Source of the DNA: Polysphondylium violaceum
Lineage: Eukaryota; Evosea; Eumycetozoa; Dictyosteliales; Dictyosteliaceae
Assembly (NCBI GenBank): GCA_000277445.1
Contig: AJWJ01000106.1
Location: forward strand, 1-54,791
DNA: 54,791 bases
Reading direction: 5' to 3'
The notes under the pieces are model-generated. The model was not told the DNA's origin. It made no database searches and was given only the letters and a program-made list of their open reading frames with translations. This document shows, one piece after another, positions 45,741 to 54,791 of the stretch. Each line of letters begins with the position of its first letter. The first letter of the stretch is position 1. Both the position numbers and the translations under genes were made by a program.

Positions 45741-46651
45741 ATAGTAATATAACCCCTTTGTATAGTAGTTGTTTTATTATTCCAATTAAATTAAATTGTA
45801 CATATTAATAAATATCTTGGTTTTTTTTTTTTTTTTTTGTAAATTACGAATAACTCTTTAGTTTATTTATTATATAGTTAATGGGAGTTGAACAACAACA
45901 GAGCCTTATTCAAATAATTTCCGACCACTCTGTAATAATATCTCTTTTGATTTCAAAAAAATCCACTAAAAAATATCAGTCTCTGCAATCTTTTTTTTTT
46001 CAATAATTTTGTGTTTATTGCAAAAAAAAAACCTGCCTCCCACTGCTGTCCCTGTAATAAAAGTTGCAAAGGCGCTCAGTGCCTAAAAAAGATTTTTTAT
46101 TTTTTTTTATTTTTTTTATTTTTTATTTTTTTCATTTTTGAGTTTTCTGTTATGCCTTTTTGTTGTTGATTTGATTCGATCTCAGATACATTAAGCCTCT
46201 TCTTTTCTTTATATATATATGTATATTATTTGTATTGAACAATAGATTTACTGTATTTTAGTAGAATAAATAATTTGTAAAGGATAAGGAAAAAGAATAT
46301 ATTTGTTATAGTTTATCCCACTCAACAGCTGTGCTAGTACACTCTTTTTGTAACAACCATGGTTTATACAGTATGTTGTTGTCCTTGAAAATCTGGTACA
46401 ATATAAAACGAGAGGAAATTCTAATTTTTTACTACTATAGCTATTAGAAGATTCGATTGAAATCGATTCAATATCTCTAAGAAAATATAACCAAAATATA
46501 TACACATTACATGCATTGTGTATATCACTAAACAACGCATTAGACACCTCAAAGAACTTTGTAACTCAAGTTGAATGTATGATGATCATTTTTGATATTT
46601 TATATTTGCCCCACACACACTAATTTTTGGAATTTCCATAATTTAGCATTT
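45741..46651. other. Intergenic with a short GC-rich island
   Basis: 911 bases between two plus-strand genes. It contains T runs around 45822-45838 and 46095-46135. In between, 46032-46084 (starts CCTGCCTCCCACTGC, ends GGCGCTCAGTGCC) is far richer in G+C, flanked by an A run on the left and a T run on the right; on the minus strand it would end in a T run like a Pol III terminator. No known RNA was recognised. Confidence 0.5.
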
Positions 46652-49352
46652 ATGGCATCTTCATTTACATTGGCAAGTGATTTACATAAAATAGGATTAC
46701 AATTTCAAGATATAGGTGCATTATCAGTTTCTATCTCTCAACTTAATAAAGAAATCAATACTCTTCTTCCTCAAAGTTTGGTAAATATATATCGACATAA
46801 TATAGATTAATAATATTTTATTATTAACCTTGTTAAATAATACAAAACAAATAGAGAGATTGTAAATTATTATTAGATTATTCAGTAGAGAATCAAGTGT
46901 CATTTGACCATACAGAATCATTTAAAAATTTAAAACAAGAGGTAGATAAATACTTGATAGACTCTAATCAATATAGAAGAGAACTTAGAACACTTTTAGC
47001 AAAATATGCCAAATCACAATCTGATAGTACAAATGAAAAAATTACAAGTACAATGGCAAAACTTAATCAAGCTGTGTCTCAATATGAAAAGTATTTAAAT
47101 CTTTTAGGAAGTGAATTGAATGAGTTTTGTGGTAATAGACATAAATATCTATTAAATCTTTCAAAAAATGTAATTATTATTTTATATTATGATGATTAGT
47201 AGATATATATAAATATATTAATATAATATTAATCTTTTTTTAGATTTTAAATTTACATCATTTAGTTCATTTTGGTAAAAAATTACCAGATGATTCACCA
47301 GTTTTAAATCCAATTTTACCAAAACAAACAGCACCTATATATTCTCTGAGTCCATTGACATCACCAAGATCATATTCACCCAATGAACCATTTACGCCAC
47401 CATCTAATTTTAAACAAATCATTGATAATCCAATTTATTTAAAAGCATTTAGAATATTTGCTGAAAAAAAACATTGTTTAGAGAATTTATTGTTTTGGTT
47501 AGATGCTCATACTCTTAGAGAATTGGAAGAGAATCTTTATCCAATTGAAAAACTTCGTCATTTATTTTTAAATATGTATAATAATTATCTTGCTCCAGAT
47601 TGTGCTTTTGAAGTAAATATTGATTCAGAGTAAGTAGAGGTGTAGGAGTATTAATAATAATAATAATAATAATATATTAATAATAATAATTATTATTATT
47701 ATAGTTCAAAACATATCGTTCAACAACGTAGAATTAATTTAGATTTTAATGAACCATTTTATCCAGCACTATCATCAGCAGTTGAAGCAATTTATCAAAT
47801 CTTGAATTTCTCAATGTTTCCAATTTTCATAAAGAGTCCATTATTTCATTTTGCAGCAATGATGAACAAGACTATGGCAGATCCCTCTGAATATAAAGGT
47901 GTATCAAATAGTATTGAATCCATTGACTCTATTCTACGTAATCCAATTTCAATTGAATACTTTTTATTGTTTTTAAAACAACAATACACCAAAAAGAAGG
48001 ATACAGGAAGTGGAAGTGCTTCACCCAATTCACCAGGCTCACCCAATTCATTATCTCCCTCTGTTTCATTTAATAATTTTTCATTGTTTACCGTTCAGCT
48101 ACCACCAGTCGCCTTGGCACTCTCTCCACGTCTCTCTCCATTGGTATCACCATTTTGCCCCAACTCTATCACTCACAATGAATTGGTGTCTATGGTATCA
48201 TTTTATTTAGAGATCAACAAATTTAGAGAATCTGCCGAAGAACATTTAGAGGCCTACTCTATAGAATTGTATGATACCTATTTAAAGCCAGGCTGTGAAA
48301 AGCAAATTACATCGATCTCATATGCTGCCGTTCATGAAAAGATTGCTAGCAAGAGTATTTCTAAAGATATGTTTCAAGGTGTCTCTCAAGATATTCTCTT
48401 GCACATTGCCAATACCTACTTTTCAGAATTTCTCAACAGTCAACTTTGTAAAGATATGTTGATTCGTGAGGAAAAGATGAAGAAATACACTGAAAAAGAA
48501 GAGAAAAAGAAACCAGACACCAAGGTTGATCTTCAATTTGAAATGATCTCTAGAGAAAAGTTGAAATTAATATTACCAAAATCATTCCAATCAGCTGTTA
48601 GTAAACCATTCGCCTCTAGTTCAAACTCATCCGCCTCCACTGCATCCAATTTACCAGCAACCATTCCAGTCAGATCAAATTCTATTATTGTTAATAATAC
48701 CGGTGTTGGTGGTAATACAATCAATAGTACCAACATATCACCTTCTTCTTCACCTACCAATGCCTACATCTCATCGGCTATATCAACTCCAGCTGGCGGC
48801 AATACACCACCTCTCCCACATCGTACTCTTAGCACCAGTAGTAATTCATCAACATCCTCTACTATATCCACTAACATAGTACCTCCACCATCACCCATTT
48901 CATCATCATCATCAAACAATATCAACAACAAAGATGATAAAGATGCATTTATGTATATTCTCAATGACTCTATTTGGTTAGACTCTTTTAAGAGATTTGT
49001 AAAATCAGAGAAATCAGAAGAACTCTTACTTTGTTACTTGGAGCTGGATTCTTTTGTAAAGGGAAAGAAATCTGCCAAGATTGCCAACAATATCTATGAA
49101 ACCTTTTTCAAAGATGGTTCACCATTAGAGGTTAATATGGAATATGAAGTTAGAAATTTTATCAAGAATGCACTTCCAAAATCAGAAGAACATTTGGATA
49201 ATGCAATGGTATCTGCTCATCAATCCATTTTAGAAATGATTAGAGTTGATCCTTATTCAAGATTTTTAAAGAGTTCTTATTTCAAAGATACAGTTTTACA
49301 ATTGGGTGATCCTTTTGATCCAAAAAATAAAAGAGATAGAAAAAAGAAATAA
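46652..49352 (+). CDS. Triple RGS-domain protein with helical (BAR-like) N-terminus
   Basis: Four exons (46652-46780, 46855-47169, 47244-47629, 47705-49352) give 825 residues. RGS domains accelerate GTP hydrolysis by heterotrimeric G-alpha subunits. Three copies are visible: RGS1 from about 204 (NFKQIIDNPIYLKAFRIFA, LENLLFWLDAHTLRELE); RGS2 from about 349 (SILRNPISIEYFLLFLKQQ, then a Pro/Ser-rich insertion, MVSFYLEINKFRE); and RGS3 from about 686 (FMYILNDSIWLDSFKRF, ELLLCYLELDSF, DPYSRFLKSSYF). Residues 1-160 are helical with heptads (KLNQAVSQYEKYLNLLGSEL), resembling a BAR or IMD-like membrane-binding domain. Between RGS2 and RGS3 lies a Ser/Asn/Pro-rich linker. The second-exon acceptor at 46853-46854 was chosen because it keeps the frame open. 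Confidence 0.87.
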
Positions 49353-49597
49353 ATATATATATAAATATATATCTATATCTATATCTATATCTATAACAAG
49401 ATAATAAATAAACAAGTTTTAATTTTAAATATAATAGTTTATATACATTGTGTAATACAAAAGATGTTGAAATTTATTTAGAATAAATTTAGTGATGATC
49501 AATATTTTTTTGATCATTAACAGAATCTGAACGAAACTATAGAGTTTTGAGAAATGAGATTAATATAAAAATATCTATATCAAATGTGCAAATAGCA

Positions 49598-50012
49598 TTA
49601 TCTACCTTGGAATCCTGGGGTATAGTAACCTCTATAGTAACCAAGCTCATCATTAGCTCCTGGTCTTTTGACGATGAGTGGTCTATTCTTTTGTGGAGTA
49701 TTAATACAATTCATAATGATAGAGATAACAACAATAAGAAGAAAAATGAAAATGAAAAATATGTTTTGTGCAAAAAAAACAAAATGATTGAGAGGTTTGG
49801 CTTTTTGGTTGGTTACATCATCATCCACCTCGCCTGTGTCAAGATATTAAAAACTTTTCAGAAAACCTTATCATAACAATTATCTTTTGGCTCCAATACT
49901 TGATCTTTATTGATATTTTTGGATGGGGCATACACAAACACCTGTATTTTGATAGAATCTACTTTTTTTTGACCACACCCAGCGTAGTGGTACCATTGAG
50001 GTGCTGGTCCAT
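49598..50012 (-). CDS. Small single-span membrane protein, unknown function
   Basis: A main exon 49833-49598 is joined to a short first exon starting at ATG 50012. Two phase-compatible donors exist (GTACCA at 49993, giving 84 residues, or GTGTGG at 49978, giving 89). The N-terminus is short and acidic (EVDDDVTNQ); one hydrophobic span NIFFIFIFLLIVVISIIM follows; the tail is Pro/Gly/Tyr/Arg-rich (KRPGAND, GYYRGYYTPGFQGR). Size and layout resemble small ER membrane proteins of the selenoprotein-K/S type, but there is no in-frame UGA and no clear match, so the family is open. It diverges from the next gene with 132 bases between starts. Confidence 0.55.
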
Positions 50013-50144
50013 TTTTTTATAAAAAAACTAAAGATATTTTTAACAATTCGAAAAATCACACATTTGGGATACCCATGATTTTTTACTTTTTTTTTTTTTA
50101 TTTTTTGATCATTTTCATTGTTAATAAAACAAGAGACATATACA

Positions 50145-50829
50145 ATGGAACAAGGTCCAAATGCACCAGTTGCCTTAAATGGTACTGCTATCCCAAAAGG
50201 TATGGAAGAACATGCCGATTGGATGAATAGACCAATTGTCGAAGATGCTCCAAAAGAAGATTTTGGCGAAGAATATAATAGTGTTGAAAAACTCAGAGAA
50301 GAATTGGGTAACTTGAAGAAAGTTGTTGTATGTATTATGCATATGTTTTGTAGAGCGCATTCGTAATCCCTTATTTTATTCTAATAACATGACGATTGAA
50401 AAAAAAAAAAAAACAAGACCTCAATTTCACCACCAATTGAAGCTGTTTATAGATTACAACAAGTTGTCGCACCAGAAAACGAAAAGGAAGCTCTTGAAAA
50501 ACAACTTGCCGAACAAGAATCAAAGATTGATCAAATTGTTATTCAACTTCAATCTTTTATCACTTTATTAGAAAAACACCCAGAATATGGTAAGTATACA
50601 TTACATAGATATAGTTGCCTTTGATCATTTACTAATATTCTTACTACTAGTTGCATACAAAGAAGGTGTAGAACAAGTTATCAAACAATCAAAAACCAAA
50701 TTCAACTCTAGAGAAGAACACTTTGAATTTGGTAATCTTTGTAAAAAAGTTACTCAAAATATCTTTAAGGATCAAAAGGTTTTATTGGAAAAGATGAAGG
50801 CAATTAAGAAAGCTAAACAACAACAATAA
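50145..50829 (+). CDS. Small coiled-coil protein, unknown function
   Basis: Three exons (50145-50327, 50418-50589, 50651-50829) give 177 residues. The N-terminus is MEQGPNAPVALNG, then an acidic DFGEEYNSVEKLREELGNL; residues 60-120 and the C-terminal 40 are strongly helical with heptads (EALEKQLAEQESKIDQIVI, VLLEKMKAIKKAKQQQ). It looks like a small subunit of a cytoskeletal or trafficking complex, but I cannot name one. The gene ends 48 bases from the convergent COX15 stop. The second exon's acceptor lies just after a 14-base A run. Confidence 0.75.
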
Positions 50830-50877
50830 AATCAAAAGTATAAAGATAATAGTATAGTTGTATTTATATAGACCTAT

Positions 50878-52414
50878 TTATTTTGGTAACTTTTTCAATT
50901 CGTGCATGAGCCAAATGGCAATAGAGAGAAGAGTAAGAGAACCAGTTTGATGGGCGGCAGCCAAGGGGATGGGAACAAAAGTTAAGAGAGTTGTAATGCC
51001 AAGTGCTACTTGGAAAGTGGCCATGCCAGCCAAACAGTTGGCAGCAAGTCGAGCACGAGGCGATAGACACTTACGACCACGAAAAGCAAATGCTGATAAG
51101 CCCAAAATACCAAAATAGGTAAGAGTGGCTAAGTTTCTGTGATTGAATTGAGCCATGACATCGTGTTCAAAGGCATTCTTGTAGACTGGTTTAATCTTTG
51201 GATTGATGATGTCTTCGGGTATCCAATCATCACCCATTTTAGGCCATGTGTTGTGAACGAGACCGGCATCTAAACCGGCGACAAATGCACCAGACATTGC
51301 TGTTAAAAATACTGCACCAGCGGTATAGTGAGAGTATTTCTTTAATCTTGGTACAAAGTTTGAGATTTGTGATGATGATGCCGCTGCCTTTAATCTATCA
51401 ATCATTGCTCTAGATAAACCTGGTCTAACTAATCCTAAACCAATCGACAAGAGTGCTGCATAAATTACAAAGGCTGAGCCTAAATGAGCTGCTAATCTAT
51501 ATGGACTAACTCTTGGTACTTCACCAATAATAGTTTTTTCATCCAATCCACTCTTTACCATATACCATCCTAATGCTCCCTATAGGTCTTTGATTAATAT
51601 ATTGTTTTTGATTCCTTTGATTGCTACAACTACTGCTACTGATACTTACTTGAGCTCCACCTAATAAGAAAATGACTGATAGCTTTTTAGCCAAAGGTTT
51701 ATTAATATAACCTTTCTTTAGATAATAGACAAAGGGGAAAAAGAAAGCGACACCAATGACTCTACCCAATAATCTATGAGAGTATTCCCAGAAAAAGATT
51801 TTCTTAAACTCATCAACAGTCATACCTTGATTTAACACTTTGTATTCTGGGAATTGTTTGTACTTTTCAAACTCTTGTTCCCATTCTTTATCTGTTATGG
51901 GTGGAATAGCACCAACAATTGGTTTCCAATCAGTCATAGATAAACCAGATTCTGTAAGTCTAGTAATACCACCAATGACAATCATAGCACCTACTAAACC
52001 TGCTGAAAATAATAACCATCTACCCACTTTTCTATCGCCTTCGGGTACCGGTATCTCTTTATCATAATCTTTATCTTGTTGTTGTTGTTGTTGTTGTTGT
52101 TGTTCAGAATTCTCTTGATTGGTTGATGACGATGATGAATTAAATCTCTTTTGTTGTTCGAATCTGTATTGATTGTTTAATAAATTTGATTGTAATACTT
52201 GATTTACAATACTTTTACTCTCGACTGATTTGTTACTACTTGTTTGTGGAAATACAAGAATTGGTGATGATTCTTTCTTTACATTTTTTAAAAATGCAGA
52301 TGTGTGACGAGTGGTGGTTGTAAAAGTAGCTCTTTGATTGAAAAGTGACTTTATCAAAAGATTACTACTACTGTTAGAAGCAACAGCTGTTCTTTTTAAA
52401 AGAGTATTAAACAT
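50878..52414 (-). CDS. cox15: Heme A synthase COX15 (mitochondrial)
   Basis: Two exons in phase 0 (52414-51650 and 51579-50878) give 488 residues. COX15 oxidises heme O to heme A for cytochrome c oxidase, in the mitochondrial inner membrane. The N-terminal about 120 residues are Ser/Asn/Gln-rich with a basic presequence (MFNTLLKRTAVAS). The catalytic core shows GRWLLFSAGLVGAMIVIGG, TRLTESGLSMTDWKPI, the four family His sites in FWEYSHRLLGR, RLAAHLGSAFV, AQFNHRNLA and AAHQTGSL, and LVHNTWPKMGD; about eight hydrophobic spans are present. Exon 1 ends ..LLGGAQ and exon 2 begins GALGWYMVKSGL, an exact fit to the family. Confidence 0.94.
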
Positions 52415-52690
52415 TATCTCTTCTCTCTTTTAAAAGATTATGATTATTAATTTCGTTTATTTTTTCTTTTGACCTTTGATCAAAATGAATCTTCTTTTTT
52501 AATTTTTTTTTACAAAAAATCATAATGCCCACCCAATCATGACGAAATTTCAAATATTTTTTTATGATTTTGGTAATTCTGGTCAAATCAATCAAAAAAA
52601 ACTAAATTTTACTTTAAAGAGTGTTCTTATACTTGATGTCTTTTCTGTTTAATAGTGATATTTAGTGGGTCCAGAAAAATCCTTTGATCT

Positions 52691-53026
52691 GATTCAATAT
52701 TGAAAGAGGATAAAGAGTTTTTCAGAAATCTATTCAAACTATGGTTCCCTCAAGACTATTATCTTCATTTTGCGCATCAATGTGTATTTTCAAGTCTTCC
52801 ATTGCTGATGAGTAGATGTAAAGACGATAATGAAAAAGCTTTTTATGGTGCAAAATACATTCATTATCATCATGATTTTTATAATCATTGTTATTTTGAC
52901 TCTGATGGCTGTGATGATGCATTTTTTGACTCTGATCAAGATAGTGAATTTGTTAATAATAGAAAGAGCGAAGAAACTCAAGATAACAACTATAGACAAG
53001 AAGAGGAAGAAGAAATAAAAAACTAA
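52691..53026 (+). pseudogene. Orphan open frame without start codon (probable gene fragment)
   Basis: The frame is open from a stop at 52688 to TAA at 53024-53026, about 111 codons, without an ATG near its beginning and without a good acceptor upstream. The sequence is coding-like (FFRNLFKLWFPQDYYLHFAH) and then acidic (ending RQEEEEEIKN). The family is unknown. It may be the 5' remnant of the same decayed gene as 53169-54611, since both are on the plus strand and both have acidic, Tyr/Asp-rich composition. Confidence 0.4.
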
Positions 53027-53050
53027 ATCGCCTTGAGATTTAAACTTATG

Positions 53051-53195
53051 AACTACTTTTGTGTCTTCGTACCAGCCTAGGCCTTCTATTTCTTTCGAAT
53101 GATGAAAGTTTAAAAGTAGTTAGTCAACTTAGATCACTCCAATATATCTCAAGATCATTTATATATAAGCCACTATTGACGAAGACACAAAAGTA
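53051..53195. repeat. Inverted repeat at a broken gene junction
   Basis: TACTTTTGTGTCTTCGT (53054-53070) is the exact reverse complement of 53179-53195, with 108 bases between. The match extends to 19 of 20 if three flanking bases are added. The left arm's first ten bases (53051-53060) are also complementary to 53112-53121. The right arm lies inside the open frame that follows. This may mark a local inversion or duplication. Confidence 0.65.
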
Positions 53196-54611
53196 ATTGA
53201 GATTGTTAGAGATGGTGTTTATCCCAAAGATCCTGAAAATGTTATTTTAGATTGGGAAAGAAAAGAAACAATTTATCTTATTCCTGATGAATCAAACAAC
53301 TATACTAAATCAGTTTGGGCAAGCTGTAGTAGATATGATTTTTATAAACCAAATTTAGGAATGTAAGAAGAAAATAAAGGTGGAGTAGAAGTAAAAAGCA
53401 AGGTAAAGCTTTCAAACTTTTCTCAAGAAAAAGATATTCAAAAGATAAAATTGGTTGAATATATTAAATACTCGTATAATAATGACAAAGAAGAAGTAGA
53501 AGACGTAAATGAAGATGATTATGAATATTATCCATTCAACCGATATGAAAAAGGAAATGGTAATCCTGATATCGATATTGAATGTTATGATAAATTTGAT
53601 TTTTATGTTTCAAAAGATAAACTTGAACAAATCGAATCATTTTGTGGCGGTGTTGGTGTATTAAGCGAAACTACACATAATCTTTGCTTCAATTTAACAT
53701 ATACATATTATAACAAAGATCAAGATGATTTTGAATCCGATGTTTTACAAGATCCAGAATTAATTTACAAACTCAGAGATATTAATAAGTTTATCGAATA
53801 TTCCAAAGAAAATATAAATGATATTGAATTCATTGGCTTTAATATGAAAGTCAAGCTAAATATTTTAAGAGAAATGTCTAGACTATCTTTCTTTTGTCCT
53901 GATATGGTCCATTTTATAGGAGATTCCGAATGCAAGTATGGCAGTGAAAAAAGTTGCAACCAATCAACTTGTAATATGGGTAGATTAGAGTTATATGAAG
54001 CCATTCTTCAAATATATTTCTATAAATATGTATCTCGTTATTCATAAGAATGTGGGTATCCAGGCTACCAAAATTATTTTTTCATCACAGAGTTTTCAAT
54101 TCCATATAAATCAGTTTTATCATTATACTTTGAACATGATAAAATGGTTTATTTCAAAATTTCATTCCAGAGCGAAGATCCATTTCCATTACAAGCTCCT
54201 TATGGTTTTGACTCTGAATTTTACTTTGAGTTTAAAATTCAATTTTTAATTTTAGATATAAATGATATCAAATCAAAAAATTCATGCAAATATCAAACAT
54301 TATATATTCGAAATGATGATGAAATCAGGCCTAAAATTAATGAATCATTTATCGATGGTGTAAGAAACATCAATTTCCAAGTTTCAAATTTGATATTATT
54401 CTTTTACTCAAATCTTTCAAACTGGATCTCTTCTTTTTCTTTGATTTCAAAAAAAACAAAGAAGTTTGCAGATACTCTCCTTGAACTTAGACCCCTAATT
54501 GAAAGTGGAAATGTTGGTTTTTATAATATTTGTGAACGTTCAAATATAAAGTCTACACTTCAAAAAGAAGAAAACAGCAATCATATGAAAAGACCATTTT
54601 ATGGTTTTTGA
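53169..54611 (+). pseudogene. Broken open frame with two in-frame TAA codons
   Basis: One reading frame is open from 53169 to TGA at 54609-54611 (about 480 codons) except for TAA at 53364-53366 and at 54045-54047; composition does not change across either stop and no frame-preserving intron of usual length removes them. There is no ATG before residue 65. The protein is Tyr/Asp/Asn-rich with a Cys-containing stretch (SECKYGSEKSCNQSTC) in the middle and CGYPGYQNYFF after the second stop. The family was not recognised. The most likely reading is a degenerating gene; sequencing errors or stop-codon readthrough are less likely. Confidence 0.6.
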
Positions 54612-54623
54612 TTTCATCTTACA

Positions 54624-54791
54624 ATGAAAATCCTCTTAGTAATATTGTTTCTTTCAGTTATATCTATTTATCAAGTAAACACTCTCTCATGCCAAATAAA
54701 AGGAGTAAATGGATGGGTAGATACTGAATGGGGTTGCTTCTTAAAGATCATGGAGCTCAAGCAGATACTCGCTATATGATATTTTACAAAA
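54624..54791 (+). CDS. Start of a secreted-protein gene, probably frameshifted, cut by window end
   Basis: ATG 54624 opens MKILLVILFLSVISIYQV, a clear signal peptide, followed by SCQIKGVNGWVDTEWGC. The frame stops at 54777-54779. From the AAAG at about 54746-54749 the neighbouring frame continues open to the window end (KDHGAQADTRYMIFYK); one extra A there would keep a single frame. A frameshift in a decaying or mis-sequenced gene is the simplest reading; an unrecognised intron is possible. The family is unknown. Confidence 0.45.

Noticed and set aside
53358-53410. GT-AG intron removing the first TAA in the broken frame
   Set aside because: The only frame-preserving combination is 36 bases long and purine-rich, shorter and unlike all other introns in the window.

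Overview
The window is nuclear DNA of a dictyostelid social amoeba (Dictyostelia, Amoebozoa). The evidence is the very A/T-rich intergenic DNA with long A and T runs, short A/T-rich GT..AG introns, proteins with poly-Asn, poly-Gln, poly-Thr and poly-Ser tracts, a ribosomal-protein gene whose first coding exon is only the ATG, and characteristic proteins such as an FHA-kinase-PBZ fusion. I cannot name the species. Twenty-six multi- or single-exon genes can be supported, plus partial genes at both ends and decayed sequence at the right end. Exon boundaries were derived by hand from splice signals and reading phase; every multi-exon model given is in frame from ATG to stop.

Left third (1-23.6 kb): the 3' end of an acidic protein gene; a very large threonine-dehydratase-like protein made of two tandem PLP-fold+ACT modules, the first apparently catalytically dead; mitochondrial methionyl-tRNA formyltransferase; a 169-residue membrane protein; a TLCD4/TMEM56-type TLC protein; an ankyrin/AT-hook protein with a probable frameshift; a BCL7-type chromatin protein; a Speedy/RINGO-type CDK activator; a 3 kb gene-free stretch; a DHTKD1-type 2-oxoacid dehydrogenase E1; a stand-alone adenylation-thiolation-reductase (NRPS-like) enzyme; and ribosomal protein eS17.

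Middle third (23.8-42.8 kb): a small single-span membrane protein, a rhomboid protease, an organellar tRNA-binding OB-fold protein, Dus1-type dihydrouridine synthase, an FHA-domain Chk2-like kinase with a C-terminal PBZ finger, TBL1 (LisH+WD40 corepressor subunit), a CABLES-type cyclin-box protein, complex I subunit NDUFA13, a DHHC palmitoyltransferase, protein phosphatase inhibitor 2, and a BAR-like coiled-coil protein.

Right third (44.4-54.8 kb): a four-CBS-domain protein, a helical-N-terminus protein with three RGS domains, two small uncharacterised proteins, COX15 heme A synthase, and then a degenerate stretch: a long open frame broken by two TAA codons, preceded by an orphan open frame and an inverted repeat, followed by the start of a secreted-protein gene that looks frameshifted. 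There is no operon logic. Mitochondrial functions recur (MTFMT, DHTKD1-type E1, NDUFA13, COX15, tRNA-binding protein), as do CDK/checkpoint regulators (RINGO, CABLES, FHA-kinase), but clustering by function is not demonstrated.
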